From an uncultured Altererythrobacter sp. (lineage in GTDB: Bacteria; Pseudomonadota; Alphaproteobacteria; Sphingomonadales; Sphingomonadaceae), in NCBI GenBank assembly GCA_947492235.1, contig CANLLZ010000002.1, forward strand, positions 434,001 to 498,000: a DNA stretch of 64,000 nt. Direction: 5' to 3'. The first letter of the stretch is position 1; each line of letters begins with the position of its first letter. The notes below the pieces were generated by a model. It ran no database searches, was not told the origin of the DNA, and worked only from the letters and a program-made list of their open reading frames with translations. The position numbers and the translations under genes were made by a program. Of this stretch, positions 42,348 to 52,865 are shown piece by piece.

Positions 42348-43487
42348 ATGGCGATGAACCGCGTTTGCGAAATGACCGGCGCGGAGTTTCCGCTGTTTGC
42401 ATTCTCTCACTGCCGCGATGTGGTTGCCGCTGTCAGCAAAGCGGGCGGTTTCGGGGTGCTGGGCGCGACCCGCTTTAATCCCGAAGCTCTCGAAGAAGAA
42501 CTGGCTTGGATCGACGCGCATGTCGAGGGTGCACCCTACGGTGTCGACGTGCTGGTGCCCGAAGTGATCGACCCGTCAGTCGCTGGACTGGCGGATAACA
42601 AAAGCCGCGCGCAGGCGATCAATCCTTCTTACCAGAGCTTCGCCAATCAGGTGCTCGGCCAATACGGCATCGCTCCGGAAACGGAGATGCCGATCCTGCG
42701 CGAGCGGATGGGTATTACGCCAGAGAACGGGCTGGCGCTGATGGAGGTTGCCTTCCGCCACCCCATCCGGCTGATCGCCAATGCGCTGGGCATCGCGCCT
42801 GCCGCCATGATCGACGAGGGCAAAAAGCGCGGCGTGCCCGTGGCAGCATTGGTGGGCGCGAAGGAACACGCCATCCGTCAGGCCGAAGCCGGGGTCGATA
42901 TCATCGTGGCGCAGGGCGGCGAGGCGGGCGGCCATTGCGGCGAGGTTTCGACACTGGTGCTGATCCCCGAAGTCGTCCGCGCCCTTGCCCGCGCCGGGCA
43001 CGACATTCCCGTGCTGGCCGCTGGCGGGATCATGGGCGGTGCTCAGATGGCCGGAATGATGGCGGCCGGCGCGCAGGGCGCGTGGACCGGCTCCGTCTGG
43101 CTCGCCACGCCGGAAGCGGAAACATCCGAAGCCTTTCGCGAGAAAATGGTCGCCGCGCGCAGCCGCGATACGGTGCGCAGCCGCAGCCGGACCGGCAAAC
43201 CGGCCCGCCAGTTGAAGACCGCATGGCACGAGGCTTGGGAGGCCGAGGATGGCCCAGGCACGCTGCCGATGCCGCTGATGGGCATGGTTTCCGAACCCGC
43301 TTTTGCCCGCGTCGAGCGCGCTGCAGCCGCTGGCAATGCGGAGGCCCGCGATCTGGTCAGCTATTTTGTCGGTCAGGGCGTCGGGCTGGTCGAAGATGTC
43401 CGTTCCAGCCGTCAGGTGGTGATGGACTTCCGCGAGGAGTTTCTTGCCGCGGTCGAGGGGCTCTCTCGCCTGCTCGAGCAGGAATAG
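42348..43487 (+). CDS. Nitronate monooxygenase family flavoprotein
   Basis: A 379-residue FMN-dependent TIM-barrel protein of the 2-nitropropane dioxygenase group. Landmarks: AVSKAGGFGVLGATRFNPE, the FMN-binding VAQGGEAGGHCGEVSTLVL and PVLAAGGIMGGAQMAGMMA. The group oxidises nitronates, but many members adjoining acyl-CoA genes have unknown roles, and some are enoyl-reductase relatives. AGGAGG (42335-42340) is the ribosome binding site. It belongs to the CoA-transferase operon. Confidence 0.86.
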   Translation: MAMNRVCEMTGAEFPLFAFSHCRDVVAAVSKAGGFGVLGATRFNPEALEEELAWIDAHVEGAPYGVDVLVPEVIDPSVAGLADNKSRAQAINPSYQSFANQVLGQYGIAPETEMPILRERMGITPENGLALMEVAFRHPIRLIANALGIAPAAMIDEGKKRGVPVAALVGAKEHAIRQAEAGVDIIVAQGGEAGGHCGEVSTLVLIPEVVRALARAGHDIPVLAAGGIMGGAQMAGMMAAGAQGAWTGSVWLATPEAETSEAFREKMVAARSRDTVRSRSRTGKPARQLKTAWHEAWEAEDGPGTLPMPLMGMVSEPAFARVERAAAAGNAEARDLVSYFVGQGVGLVEDVRSSRQVVMDFREEFLAAVEGLSRLLEQE

Positions 43488-43494
43488 CGCACCC

Positions 43495-44655
43495 ATGTGG
43501 CTGGATGAATCGCGCAACGCGAACGCGCCTCTGGCGGGGCTGAAAGTGCTCGAACTGGCCCGCGTTCTGGCCGGGCCATGGGTAGGGCAGACGCTGGCCG
43601 ATCTGGGCGCGGATGTGATAAAGATCGAGAGCCCCGAAGGCGATGGCACGCGTCTCTGGGGTCCGCCATGGATCGAGCGCGAGGGACCGGACGGCGAGAC
43701 GGTGCGCGAGGCCGCCTACTACCACGCCTGCAATCGCGGCAAACGGAGCATGGTGGCCGATTTCAAAAAGGCTGAAGACCTGGCGCAGGTCAAAGCACTG
43801 GCTGCTGAAGCCGATGTCGTGATCGAGAACTTCAAGACCGGAGCGCTGGCGAAATTCGCTCTCGATTATCCGTCGCTGCGTGCTGCGAACCCTCGCCTAG
43901 TCTATTGCTCGATCACCGGCTTCGGACAGACCGGGCCGCGTGCGGAAGAGGCCGGCTACGATTTCGTCATTCAGGGAATGAGCGGTTTCATGGCGCTGAC
44001 CGGAGAGCCCGGTGGGCAGCCGATGAAAATGGGAGTCTCCATCTCCGACCTCACCTGCGGACTTTATTCGGTCATTGCGATCCAGTCTGCGCTGGCGATG
44101 CGGGAGCGGACCGGAAAGGGACAGCATGTCGATATGGCTCTGCTCGACTGCTCTGTCGGAATGCTCGCCAGTCAGGCAATGCATCTGTTTGCAACCGGCG
44201 ATAACCCGCCGCGCATGGGCAACGAGCACGCGCAGGTCAGTGCCTATGGTGTGTTCCCGACCAGCGATGGCGAGATCGTGCTGGCGCCTGCCAATGACGG
44301 CCTGTTCCGGCGGTTATTGGGCGCGCTGGGGCGCGATGACCTGCTGGAAGATGCCCGCTTCGTCACCAATGAGGGCAGGCTGGCGAACCGTACCGCGCTG
44401 GACGCCATTATCGCCGAGGCAACAGCGCATAGAACCCGTGCGGACCTGCTGGACGCCTGCGCTGCGGCAGGCATCCCTGCTGGACCGATCAATGCAATCG
44501 ATCAGGTTTTCGCCGACCCGCAGGTCAAGGCGCGCGGCATGCAAATAGAGCTGGAAGGCATCGCCGGAGTGCGCAGCCCCTTCACGTTCTCCGATGCGGA
44601 ACTGGCGCTGGAAACGCCGTCGCCCAAAAAGGGAGCGCATACTCCGGCAAACTAG
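43495..44655 (+). CDS. CaiB/BaiF-family CoA transferase
   Basis: A 386-residue family III CoA transferase. LKVLELARVLAGPWVGQTLA, DLGADVIKIESPEGDGTR with the catalytic-type acidic residues, the NRGKRSMVAD motif and AVIENF-like VVIENFKTGALAKF are all typical. The family moves CoA between carboxylic acids. I start at MWLDES (43495) rather than 17 codons earlier, because the longer form overlaps the previous gene. It ends the operon and converges on metK with a 13-base gap. Confidence 0.92.
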   Translation: MWLDESRNANAPLAGLKVLELARVLAGPWVGQTLADLGADVIKIESPEGDGTRLWGPPWIEREGPDGETVREAAYYHACNRGKRSMVADFKKAEDLAQVKALAAEADVVIENFKTGALAKFALDYPSLRAANPRLVYCSITGFGQTGPRAEEAGYDFVIQGMSGFMALTGEPGGQPMKMGVSISDLTCGLYSVIAIQSALAMRERTGKGQHVDMALLDCSVGMLASQAMHLFATGDNPPRMGNEHAQVSAYGVFPTSDGEIVLAPANDGLFRRLLGALGRDDLLEDARFVTNEGRLANRTALDAIIAEATAHRTRADLLDACAAAGIPAGPINAIDQVFADPQVKARGMQIELEGIAGVRSPFTFSDAELALETPSPKKGAHTPAN

Positions 44656-44668
44656 GTAGCAGCCCGGC

Positions 44669-45901
44669 TTATCCCACAGCCGCCTTCAGATCGTCGACCA
44701 GATCGGTCCGTTCCCACGGGAAGTGATCACCATCGGCTGTCCGGCCAAAATGGCCGTAGGCGGCGCTTTTGCGGTAGATCGCCTTGTTGAGGCCGAGATG
44801 CGTGCGGATGCCGCGCGGGGTCAGACCACCCAGCTTCTCGATACCTGCCAGCGCGGTTTCGAGTGCCTCATCAGAAACCGAGCCGGTGCCGTGTGTATCG
44901 ACATAGAGCGAAAGCGGCTTCGACACGCCGATCGCATAGGCGAGCTGGATTGTGCAGCGACTGGCAAGACCGGCGGCAACGATATTCTTCGCCATGTAGC
45001 GCGTAATGTAAGCCGCCGAGCGGTCGACCTTGGTCGGGTCCTTGCCCGAAAATGCGCCGCCGCCATGCGGGGCCGCGCCGCCATAAGTATCGACGATGAT
45101 CTTACGTCCGGTCAGGCCGGCGTCCCCGTCAGGCCCGCCAATCTCGAAAGCGCCGGTGGGGTTGATGTGCCATTCGGTTGCATCGCTCAGCCAGCCTTCG
45201 GGCAGGATCGCGGTGACCACATCTTTCACATAAGCCTTGAGCTCGGCTTCCTTCTCGCCCTCGTCATAGCCCTTGCCATGCTGGGTCGAGACGACGACCG
45301 CCGTGCAGGCAACCGGCTTGCCGTCTTCATAACGCAGCGACAGCTGGCTCTTCGCATCGGGCTCGAGGAACGGGGCCTTTCCGCTTTTGCGGTCTTCGGC
45401 GAGCTGTTCGAGAATCTTGTGGCTGTAATCGAGCGGTGCCGGCATCAGGTCGGGCGTTTCATCGCAGGCAAAGCCGAACATGATGCCCTGGTCGCCGGCG
45501 CCTTCATCCTTGTTGCCGCTGGCATCGACGCCCTGCGCGATTTCCGAGGACTGGCCGTGCAGGTGATTCTCGAAGGTCAGCGTCTTCCAGTGGAAGCCAT
45601 CCTGTTCATAGCCGATATCGCGCACGGTGGAACGGACCGCCTTTTCGATCTCCTCCTTCGCGCCCGGTGCCCAGCCGCCATTCACGGCCCAGGCCTCGTT
45701 GGCTTCATCATACATCGGGGCGCAGCGGATTTCACCTGAAAGAATAACACGTTGCGTGGTAGTCATGGTCTCGCACGCGACCCGGGATTCGGGGTCCTTG
45801 GCCAGCATCAGATCGACAATCGCATCGGAAATCTGGTCGGAAACCTTATCCGGATGGCCTTCGGAAACGCTTTCGGACGTGAAGAGATAATTGCTGCGCA
45901 T
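44669..45901 (-). CDS. metK: S-adenosylmethionine synthetase
   Basis: The 410-residue enzyme joining methionine and ATP to S-adenosylmethionine. [19 protein letters not shown] at the N-terminus, the [12 protein letters not shown] signature and [19 protein letters not shown] are conserved. Start MRSNYLF (ATG ending 45901) matches homologues; the upstream extension in this frame runs through lnt and is rejected. The 52-base gap to lnt contains a half-site array that probably regulates the gene. Confidence 0.96.
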   Translation of the reverse strand: MRSNYLFTSESVSEGHPDKVSDQISDAIVDLMLAKDPESRVACETMTTTQRVILSGEIRCAPMYDEANEAWAVNGGWAPGAKEEIEKAVRSTVRDIGYEQDGFHWKTLTFENHLHGQSSEIAQGVDASGNKDEGAGDQGIMFGFACDETPDLMPAPLDYSHKILEQLAEDRKSGKAPFLEPDAKSQLSLRYEDGKPVACTAVVVSTQHGKGYDEGEKEAELKAYVKDVVTAILPEGWLSDATEWHINPTGAFEIGGPDGDAGLTGRKIIVDTYGGAAPHGGGAFSGKDPTKVDRSAAYITRYMAKNIVAAGLASRCTIQLAYAIGVSKPLSLYVDTHGTGSVSDEALETALAGIEKLGGLTPRGIRTHLGLNKAIYRKSAAYGHFGRTADGDHFPWERTDLVDDLKAAVG

Positions 45902-45917
45902 GATGCCTGTGAACCTC

Positions 45918-45949
45918 ACATATAAAGATAGCTTTATGTCTTGATATGT
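45918..45949 (-). promoter_or_regulatory. Candidate ArsR/SahR-type operator in the metK leader
   Basis: ACATATAAAG (45918-45927), four bases, CTTTATGT (45932-45939), then CTTGATATGT (45940-45949). The first and third units form an imperfect inverted repeat and the first two a tight one. ArsR-family regulators of metK and the SAM cycle (SahR type) are known in proteobacteria; that this site belongs to one is inference. The 52-base spacer is too short for a typical SAM riboswitch. Confidence 0.45.
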
Positions 45950-45953
45950 CGGC

Positions 45954-47582
45954 TTAGCGAGACGCGCGGCGCGTGGCAATAACAGAGGCAGTGAGAGCGC
46001 CGACCAGAAGCAAAAAGGCCCAGCCCAGCGGCAGCCAGTTTCCTGCGCGGGCAAACCATGTGGGCGCGTGGGCGGGCGGCACGAACCCGTCCAGCCTGTC
46101 GCGTTCCTGCGCCCCGAGCGATTGCCGCACCACGCCGCGCGCATCGATTACTGCGCTGATGCCTGTTGTGGTGGAGCGCAGAACAGGGAGCCCCTCCTCG
46201 ATGGCGCGAAGCCGTGCCTGCGCCAGATGCTGCGGCGGGCCCCACGCGCCAAACCAGCCATCATTGGAGGGATTGAAAATGTAATCAGGGCGATCGCTGC
46301 GATCCGTCACCTGCCCCGAAAACACAATCTCGTAACAAATCTGGATCCCGGCATTGCCATACTGGCCAAGCTCCAGCGTGCGGGGACCGGGGCCGGGAAT
46401 GAAGTCGATCGTGCCTGCCACCAGCCGGGTCGCGCCCAGCGGCTCCAGCAGCCATCGCAATGCCAGATATTCGCCATAGGGGACCAGATGGGCCTTGCTG
46501 TAACTGCCAGCGAAATCGCCCTGATCGTCGAGCGCGGTGACGACATTATACGCGCCCAGCGCCCGCTCGCGCCCCGTCTCGTCGGTGCCGATTTCCAGAT
46601 CGGTCGCGCCGGCCAGCAGCAGGCTGTTCTCACCGATGACATCGGCAACCCGCTGCCGCGCGAATTCCGGATCGGCGCGCGCCGTGGTGGCGACGTAATA
46701 GCGCAGCGGATAGCCGGGGCGCAGATAGTCGGGCAGAGCGGATTCGGGCCATAGGACCAGCCTCGCCTCGTCTGTCTGCTCGCGGACACTGAGCGCTGCG
46801 ATGGTCAGAAAGGACGGCTCATACTGGCGTGGGTCGTTCAGTGTTGCCTGATCGAAATTCGGCTGCACCAGAGTGTAACGCAAGGTGCCCTCGCGCTCTT
46901 CCCCGGCGGGCCAGAAGCTTCCTGCGATGACCACAGCCGTAGTGCCGGCAAGCGCCAGCCAACGCCTCCCCGCCAGCGCCCACAGGATGGCCCCGGCAAA
47001 CAGCAAGGCCAGTCCGGACAGCGCATAGGTGCCGGTAAAGGGCAATATGGCAGCCCAGCCGGGGCGGTCGAACGGGCCAAGCAGCGCAAGGCCGAGCGGT
47101 GGCCAGGGATAGCCGGTAAACACCCAGCTACGCAGCCATTCGGTAACGATCCACAGCGCTGCAAAGACGGCAACAAACACCGGCACAGCCTTGCTCGCCG
47201 CCAGCCGGTGGGTGAGGGCACTGGCGAGCGCGGGGTAGATGGCGAGGTAAAGACACAGCAGCGGCACGGCGATCCAGCCGAGAAAGGCCGGCATTTCGCT
47301 TTGGTGCGTGAACGCAGTGGCGATCCAGTTGTTGGCGATGGTCAGGTGGGCGACGCCAAACAGCCAGCCCCGCATCGCGGCCGCTTTCCAGCGTGGCGCA
47401 TCGCGCACGAGCCAGATGAGCACGGCAATACTGGCGAGTGTGGCGGGCCACAGCCCAAGGGGCGGATAACCGACCGCCCCGATCGCGCCCGCGACCAAAG
47501 CTGTAAGCCGGCGCCAGCCGAGCACCTTATCAAGCCACGAACTGGCTGGCATCTCCGCCCCGCTGTCCGATTGCCCGACCAT
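45954..47582 (-). CDS. lnt: Apolipoprotein N-acyltransferase
   Basis: A 542-residue inner-membrane enzyme that adds the third acyl chain to bacterial lipoproteins, the last maturation step before Lol export. Six to eight hydrophobic helices fill the first 220 residues. The nitrilase-type domain has the catalytic triad: Glu in [11 protein letters not shown], Lys in [12 protein letters not shown], Cys in [11 protein letters not shown] final helix ([17 protein letters not shown]) ends the protein. It sits between the DUF4167 gene and metK on the same strand. Confidence 0.95.
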   Translation of the reverse strand: MVGQSDSGAEMPASSWLDKVLGWRRLTALVAGAIGAVGYPPLGLWPATLASIAVLIWLVRDAPRWKAAAMRGWLFGVAHLTIANNWIATAFTHQSEMPAFLGWIAVPLLCLYLAIYPALASALTHRLAASKAVPVFVAVFAALWIVTEWLRSWVFTGYPWPPLGLALLGPFDRPGWAAILPFTGTYALSGLALLFAGAILWALAGRRWLALAGTTAVVIAGSFWPAGEEREGTLRYTLVQPNFDQATLNDPRQYEPSFLTIAALSVREQTDEARLVLWPESALPDYLRPGYPLRYYVATTARADPEFARQRVADVIGENSLLLAGATDLEIGTDETGRERALGAYNVVTALDDQGDFAGSYSKAHLVPYGEYLALRWLLEPLGATRLVAGTIDFIPGPGPRTLELGQYGNAGIQICYEIVFSGQVTDRSDRPDYIFNPSNDGWFGAWGPPQHLAQARLRAIEEGLPVLRSTTTGISAVIDARGVVRQSLGAQERDRLDGFVPPAHAPTWFARAGNWLPLGWAFLLLVGALTASVIATRRASR

Positions 47583-47611
47583 TGCTCAGCAGCACCCGGA
47601 ACTTTGCCGGA

Positions 47612-48322
47612 TCAGCTGGCGACGCTCAACGTGTCATTGCCATCCGCATCGTCGGCCTTGGGCTTGCGGCGGCGCGGTGCCCGCTTGGGCTTTTCCTCAG
47701 ACGGTTCGGCCGAAATAGAGGGCGGCAAGACTGCTGCATCGATTTCGCCATCGGCCTCTGCCGGTTTGGCGCGCGGTTTGCGCGGGCGACGGGCCGGCTT
47801 CTCGGCTTCCGCCTCCGTGTGCTCCGCCGCATCGTCGTCGTGGCCATTGCCACGGCGCGAGTCTCCGCGATCTTCATTCCGGCTATCGCCGCGGTCGTCA
47901 CGATTGCTATCCTGAGCATCACCGCGTGAACGCGAATTGCGGCGCGGGCGACGGCCATTCTCGCGATTGTCGTCACCGCTCTCGTCGCCTTCATTGTCTT
48001 GCGAGCGCTCACCGGCCCGATCATTGCCTTTGTCATTGCCGCGCTCGGCATCCCGCTTGGCGCGCTGCTCTTCCTGACGGGCCTTGTTGTCGGCAATCAC
48101 ACGGAAATAGTGGTCTGCAAATTGCAGATAGTATTCCTGCTGCACCCGGTCACCGTGATGATGCGCGTCCTGGGCAAGCTTCTTGTACTTATCCAGCAGC
48201 TGGGGCGCATTGCCCCGCGCGCGGCTGTCGATGCGATTCATCGCATTGGGATTGCCGCCACCGCCCTGGTTGCGATTATTGTTACGACTGCGGCGGCGAT
48301 TGTTATTACGTTGGTTGTTCAA
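47612..48322 (-). CDS. DUF4167-domain protein, disordered and charged tail
   Basis: A 236-residue protein read from a TTG start (ending at 48322) with AAGGAAG upstream; the resulting N-terminus LNNQRNNNRRRSRNNNRNQ fits alphaproteobacterial homologues. The conserved DUF4167 block is IDSRARGNAPQLLDKYKKLA followed by HHGDRVQQEYYLQFADHYFR (about residues 28-75). The rest is a highly charged Arg/Asp/Glu repeat tail with basic clusters (RRPRKPRAKP, KRAPRRRKPK), probably unstructured. The role is unknown; nucleic acid or ribosome association is plausible because of the basic N-terminus. Confidence 0.86.
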   Translation of the reverse strand: MNNQRNNNRRRSRNNNRNQGGGGNPNAMNRIDSRARGNAPQLLDKYKKLAQDAHHHGDRVQQEYYLQFADHYFRVIADNKARQEEQRAKRDAERGNDKGNDRAGERSQDNEGDESGDDNRENGRRPRRNSRSRGDAQDSNRDDRGDSRNEDRGDSRRGNGHDDDAAEHTEAEAEKPARRPRKPRAKPAEADGEIDAAVLPPSISAEPSEEKPKRAPRRRKPKADDADGNDTLSVAS

Positions 48323-48556
48323 GGAATGCTCTTCCTTATTATCGGGCGCTACCGTTCGGGGCGCACCCGCAAAGCCCCTCGCCGCGCCCGCCATGCTGGC
48401 CTCAGAACGCGGCTCCGCATCTGCTTTGCATAGACCAGCACCGTGGGTGCCGAGGAATCCGCCGCAAATGTTGGATCAAGACCGAGGGAGCAAATACGCG
48501 CTCGTCACCAGTCTTGGTTCTGATCTAGCCCGTCCCTTGGGCTTTGCCAACCCCCC

Positions 48557-49405
48557 TTAACCTTCACCCCCCTGAACTCGGCCAAACCGCAAAACCATGC
48601 CGCGTGGCCGCTGCGCCAGATCCCGCACCAGTTCGCAGTGTGCCCCGATATCGTTCGACAGCGCGCGCACGGCAGCCTCCTGACGATAGCCGATTTCAAG
48701 CACCGCCACGCCCCCGGCGCGCAGCAGTGCTGGCACTTGCGGGACCAGAATGCGGTAATCATCCAGCCCGTCTTCACCGGCAAACAGAGCGCTGTGCGGT
48801 TCGTAATCACGCACGCCCGCATCCAGCTCGGCATCCGTTTCCACATAAGGTGGGTTGGCGATGACCAGATCGAATTGCCCAAGCGACTGCGCCCAGCCGT
48901 GCTGTGTCCAGTCCGCACGCTGCAAGTCAGCCCGGTCCTCGACGCCCAGTTTCCGTGCATTGTCGCGGGCAATGGCCAGTGCAGCAGGGGAGCTGTCGAT
49001 ACCGATTCCAGTCACGTCCTCGCGCTCGGCCAGCAGCGTAAGCAGCAAGGCCCCGGACCCCGTGCCGCAGTCGAGAATGCGCGCACCATCAGGGAGCAAT
49101 TCCAGCGCAGCCGCCGCCACCGCCTCGCTGTCGGCGCGGGGAATCAGCACATCGGGCGAGACCGCAAAATCCCGCCCGAAAAAGGACTGGGTGCCGATTA
49201 CATAGGCCAATGGCTCGCCTGCGGCGCGGCGCTCGACAAGCGCATCGAAAGCCTCTGGCGCTTGTGTCTGCATATGCGCGACCAGCAATTGGCTCCGGTC
49301 GCAGTCCAGAGCCGCAGCCATCAGCCACTCGGCATCCATGCGCGGCATGTCGGAAGCGGCCGCCAGCCGGTCTGCGCCTGCTCTGATCGCCTCGGCCACG
49401 GTCAT
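48557..49405 (-). CDS. prmC: Peptide chain release factor N5-glutamine methyltransferase
   Basis: A 282-residue SAM-dependent enzyme that methylates the GGQ glutamine of release factors. It has the SAM-binding DCGTGSGALLLTLLAE and the catalytic NPPY motif (VIANPPYVETDAEL). PrmC acts on RF1, the product of prfA directly upstream; the two are separated by 18 bases and form an operon. Confidence 0.96.
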   Translation of the reverse strand: MTVAEAIRAGADRLAAASDMPRMDAEWLMAAALDCDRSQLLVAHMQTQAPEAFDALVERRAAGEPLAYVIGTQSFFGRDFAVSPDVLIPRADSEAVAAAALELLPDGARILDCGTGSGALLLTLLAEREDVTGIGIDSSPAALAIARDNARKLGVEDRADLQRADWTQHGWAQSLGQFDLVIANPPYVETDAELDAGVRDYEPHSALFAGEDGLDDYRILVPQVPALLRAGGVAVLEIGYRQEAAVRALSNDIGAHCELVRDLAQRPRGMVLRFGRVQGGEG

Positions 49406-49423
49406 CGGGTCACGCGGCCCAAA

Positions 49424-50491
49424 CTACTCGGCCAGAGCCGCGAGCCGCTTGGCCTCGTCCTCGGCAATCAACGCATCGACCAGCTCTCCCAAACCCGGCC
49501 CAGCAATAATCTCCGGCAGCTTATGCAGCGTCAGCCCGATCCGGTGATCGGTCACGCGCCCTTGCGGGAAATTGTAAGTGCGGATGCGTTCGGAGCGGTC
49601 GCCGCTGCCAACCATCGCCTTGCGCGCTTCGGCCTCGGCCCCCTGCGCCGCGTCGCGCTGTTGCTCGTAAAGGCGCGCGCGCAGGACCTGCATCGCCTTT
49701 TCCTTGTTCTTGTGCTGGCTGCGGCCATCCTGACAGGTGACCACCAGTCCGGTCGGCTCATGCGTGATGCGGATCGCGCTGTCGGTCGTGTTGACGTGCT
49801 GGCCACCCGCTCCGCTGGCGCGATAGGTATCGATTTTCAGATCGCCCGGCTCGATATGCACATCCACCGCATCGGGTTCGGGCAGCACAGCCACGGTCGC
49901 TGCGCTGGTGTGGATGCGCCCGCCGCTTTCGGTCACCGGCACGCGCTGCACACGGTGCACCCCGCTTTCGAATTTCAGTTTCGCAAACACGCCGATGCCG
50001 CGGACATTGGCGACGATCTCCTTGAAGCCACCGACTTCGCTCGCGCTCATGCTGACAGGCTCGACCTTCCAGCCCTGCTCGCCGGCATATTTCTCGTACA
50101 TCCGGTAGAGATCGCCTGCGAACAGAGCCGCCTCGTCACCGCCGGTGCCTGCGCGGATTTCCAGCATGGCGGGCCGCGCATCGGCGGAATCGCGCGGCAG
50201 CATGGCGATGGAAAGCGTGCGCTCGGCCTCGGGCAGCTGGGTGCGGAGCGAGGCCAGCTCCTCCTCTGCCATCGCCTTCATTTCCGGATCGGCGAGCATG
50301 TCCTCCAGCTCCGCAATCTCGGCCCGCATCGCCTGCACCTGCGCCGCCGTCTGTGCGACCGGCTCCAGCTCGGCATAATCGCGGCTCGCAGCTACAAATT
50401 CATCGCCCTCCAGCTGACCCGAAGCCATGCGCGCTTCCAGCTCGGCAAAGCGGTCGGCGATCTGCCGAAGGCGGTCGTCGGGGATGGTCAT
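49424..50491 (-). CDS. prfA: Peptide chain release factor 1
   Basis: A 355-residue RF1 that reads UAA and UAG. The GGQ tripeptide lies in [20 protein letters not shown]; the N-terminus [20 protein letters not shown] is a coiled coil. The anticodon-mimic region is present upstream of the GGQ domain ([20 protein letters not shown]). The next gene is its own modifying enzyme. Confidence 0.97.
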   Translation of the reverse strand: MTIPDDRLRQIADRFAELEARMASGQLEGDEFVAASRDYAELEPVAQTAAQVQAMRAEIAELEDMLADPEMKAMAEEELASLRTQLPEAERTLSIAMLPRDSADARPAMLEIRAGTGGDEAALFAGDLYRMYEKYAGEQGWKVEPVSMSASEVGGFKEIVANVRGIGVFAKLKFESGVHRVQRVPVTESGGRIHTSAATVAVLPEPDAVDVHIEPGDLKIDTYRASGAGGQHVNTTDSAIRITHEPTGLVVTCQDGRSQHKNKEKAMQVLRARLYEQQRDAAQGAEAEARKAMVGSGDRSERIRTYNFPQGRVTDHRIGLTLHKLPEIIAGPGLGELVDALIAEDEAKRLAALAE

Positions 50492-50791
50492 TGCTGTGCC
50501 ACCCGGCGTGACAGGGTGATACGCGTCACCCCGGTGTCACCCACACCATATAGCTGAAAAGACAGTGAAAAAGCAGAGTAGGGTGACAGATAGGGCATTT
50601 GGGAGGGAATTTTTTTCCGGATTTTCAAAACGAGGGCCGGACATAGGCACGATGGGGGCGCGTAGGAAAGTCTTTCCGCAAGTTCGCTGCCGCACGACCG
50701 GCCTCGCTGCGCTCACTCGTTTCGTCATCCCGGACTTGATCCGGGATCCCGCTTCTTTTGGCCAAGGTCCGAAAGCAAGCGGGGCCACGGA
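50492..50791. other. Intergenic region between prfA and hisS
   Basis: 300 bases between prfA start and hisS stop, both on the minus strand. It includes the inverted-repeat element 50723-50808, which runs on into the last hisS codons, and presumably a prfA promoter. No further gene is visible. Confidence 0.5.
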
Positions 50792-50808
50792 TCAAGTCCG
50801 GGGTGACG
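50723..50808. repeat. REP-like inverted repeat spanning the hisS stop codon
   Basis: Arms at 50723-50754 and 50777-50808, about 32 bases each and nearly complementary, around a 22-base centre. They carry the CCCGGACTTGATCCGGG type motif that recurs as a dispersed repeat in many alphaproteobacteria. The last eight or so codons of hisS, including its TGA (50792-50794), lie in the right arm. Confidence 0.85.
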
Positions 50809-52054
50809 TGGGTGCGGCATTCACTGCTTTAACAATCCTACTCGTGTCGCCCTCGCCTGAAATACCGTGATAGCCGCGCTCATCTACCCGTAGAATGTGT
50901 TGGGGTTGCTGCTTCACCGCTTTGTCGTACCGCTTCTTTGGCGAGCCCGTTGCCATGATATCAGCCACGATGCCCCCAGCCCGAAGCTGGGCAAGAAGCT
51001 GGAACGCCGCGCTCATTCCGGCGTCATTCTCCACCAGGACCATCGCCTCTAACCTCGGCTCGGACCGGTCCCCCACCAACATCGCCAGCCGCTCGATCCC
51101 CGCTGCCCAGCCGACCGCAGGCGTGGCGGGGCCGCCGAGGCTCTCCATCAGGCCGTCATAGCGTCCGCCGCCCAGAATGGTGCTCTGGCTGCCCAAAGCC
51201 TCGGCGGCGGCGCTACCTTGGTCGGGAATGAATTCGAAGGCTGTGTGGCGGTAATAGTCGAGCCCGCGCACGAGATTTTCCGCGCGGACCCATTGCACGC
51301 CCGCTGCATCCAGCCCGCTGGTGACGGCCTCAAAAAACGCCCTCGCATCGTCGCTCAAAAACGCATCGATTTTCGGCGCATCGGCAAGGAAGCGCTGGTC
51401 GCGCCGGTCCTTGCTGTCGAGAATCCGCAAGGGGTTCTTCTCCAGCCGCTCCTGCGAATCTTCGCTCAGCTCGTCTTTCACCGCGCTGAAATAGTCTATC
51501 AGCGCGGCACGCCACGCCTCGCGGCTGTCGCCATCGCCCAGCGTGTTGAGATGCAGCGTCACGCCTTCGATCCCCAGCTCTTTCAAAAGCTGGTCGGCCA
51601 TGGCCAGCAATTCCACGTCCGCCTGCGGCTCAGCGGCGCCGATGATCTCCGCATCCAGCTGGTGGAACTGGCGATAGCGGCCCTTTTGCGGGCGCTCGTA
51701 GCGGAACAGCGGGCCATGCGTGCCGACCTTAAGCGGAGCGTGCTGTTGCCAGCCATTGGTGAGGTACGCGCGGGCAATCCCTGCGGTGAATTCGGGGCGC
51801 AAGGTGAGCGATTCGCCGCCGCGATCGTCAAACGAGTACATTTCTTTCGACACGACATCGGTGGTTTCGCCGAGAGAACGCGCAAACACCTCGGTCTTCT
51901 CGAACACCGGCATCTCGATCCGGCGGAAGCGGTAGAGCTTGCGCACCCGCTCGAACGTCTCGACGACAAAAGCAAACGCCTCCGCATCGGGGCCGAAAAT
52001 GTCCTGCGTCCCGCGAATGGCCTGAGGCGTCTTGGGCTGGCTGTTCTTGCTCAT
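50792..52054 (-). CDS. hisS: Histidyl-tRNA synthetase
   Basis: A 420-residue class II synthetase that charges tRNA-His. Class II motif 2 appears as [20 protein letters not shown], the His-binding loop as [14 protein letters not shown], and motif 3 as [12 protein letters not shown]. The start at [11 protein letters not shown] (ATG ending 52054) excludes a 140-residue upstream reading through repeat DNA. The C-terminus is unusual: its last residues (TSPRT) and stop come from a repeat element, so the natural end was probably replaced. Confidence 0.95.
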   Translation of the reverse strand: MSKNSQPKTPQAIRGTQDIFGPDAEAFAFVVETFERVRKLYRFRRIEMPVFEKTEVFARSLGETTDVVSKEMYSFDDRGGESLTLRPEFTAGIARAYLTNGWQQHAPLKVGTHGPLFRYERPQKGRYRQFHQLDAEIIGAAEPQADVELLAMADQLLKELGIEGVTLHLNTLGDGDSREAWRAALIDYFSAVKDELSEDSQERLEKNPLRILDSKDRRDQRFLADAPKIDAFLSDDARAFFEAVTSGLDAAGVQWVRAENLVRGLDYYRHTAFEFIPDQGSAAAEALGSQSTILGGGRYDGLMESLGGPATPAVGWAAGIERLAMLVGDRSEPRLEAMVLVENDAGMSAAFQLLAQLRAGGIVADIMATGSPKKRYDKAVKQQPQHILRVDERGYHGISGEGDTSRIVKAVNAAPTSPRT

Positions 52055-52103
52055 AGCCGCGCAATTAGGCGACGCGCTGGCCAGATTAAAGAAGAAAGAA
52101 GGC

Positions 52104-52276
52104 GGTTCGCGCAGAGGACGCGGGGAGCAGAGAGCGCAGAGGCACTGTGCCTGCGGCGGAGCCGCATCTATTTTGCAACGCCGAGGCAATGATGATTGCT
52201 TCATTCCAATACCTGCGGCGCTCACTCGCGCCACTTCTCTGCGACCTTTGCTCCTCTGCGTTCTCTGCGCGAACCA
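52104..52276. repeat. Long inverted repeat between hisS and ppa
   Basis: Left arm 52104-52142 and right arm about 52236-52276 are largely complementary (units of the type GCGCAGAGnACGCnGnGGAGC). The roughly 93-base centre shows no gene. Together with the REP-like element on the other side, it brackets hisS. This family of GCGCAGAG repeats looks dispersed; that needs genome-wide confirmation. Confidence 0.75.
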
Positions 52277-52331
52277 AAAGCCGAGAATTCCCTTTCGCAC
52301 CTGCACAATGCCGACTAAAGCGCGCACCATT

Positions 52332-52865
52332 ATGCGCATCGACAAGATCCCGACCGGGACCAATCCGCCCCATGACCTGAATGTCATCATCGAAGTGCCC
52401 ACTGGCGGCGAGCCGGTGAAGTACGAATTCGACAAGGAATCGGGCGCCTTGTTCGTCGACCGCATCCTGCACACACCGATGCGCTATCCCGCCAATTACG
52501 GCTTTGTCCCCCACACACTCAGCCCGGATGGCGATCCGCTGGATGCGCTGGTGATTGCGCGCAGCCCGTTCATGGCCGGCTGCGTCGTGCGTGCCCGGCC
52601 CATCGGCGTGCTCAACCTCGAAGACGAGCATGGCGGCGACGAGAAGCTGATCTGCGTGCCGGTCGACACGACCTTCCCGTATTATTCGGATGTCGGCGAG
52701 ACCAAGGACCTGCCCTCGATCATTTTCCAGCAGATCGAGCACTTCTTCACCCACTACAAGGATCTGGAAGCCGAAAAATGGGTCCGGATCGGCAAATGGG
52801 GTGATGCAGAGGAAGCGCGACAGGTCGTGCTCGATGCGATCAAGTTGGCGAAGAGCAAAGGCTAG
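52332..52865 (+). CDS. ppa: Inorganic pyrophosphatase
   Basis: A 177-residue family I pyrophosphatase that hydrolyses PPi to two phosphates, pulling biosynthetic reactions forward. [27 protein letters not shown], the metal site [11 protein letters not shown] and the [14 protein letters not shown] stretch are all conserved. Start MRIDKIPTG is preferred to upstream in-frame ATGs lying in repeat DNA. Its TAG directly abuts the stop of the convergent MscS gene. Confidence 0.97.
   Translation: MRIDKIPTGTNPPHDLNVIIEVPTGGEPVKYEFDKESGALFVDRILHTPMRYPANYGFVPHTLSPDGDPLDALVIARSPFMAGCVVRARPIGVLNLEDEHGGDEKLICVPVDTTFPYYSDVGETKDLPSIIFQQIEHFFTHYKDLEAEKWVRIGKWGDAEEARQVVLDAIKLAKSKG

Noticed and set aside
45902..45953. 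SAM riboswitch before metK
   Set aside because: Only 52 bases are available and none of the known SAM riboswitch cores is visible; a protein-binding site fits better.
52055..52474. 140-residue N-terminal extension of hisS
   Set aside because: It runs through an inverted repeat and the opposing ppa gene; HisS starts at [11 protein letters not shown].
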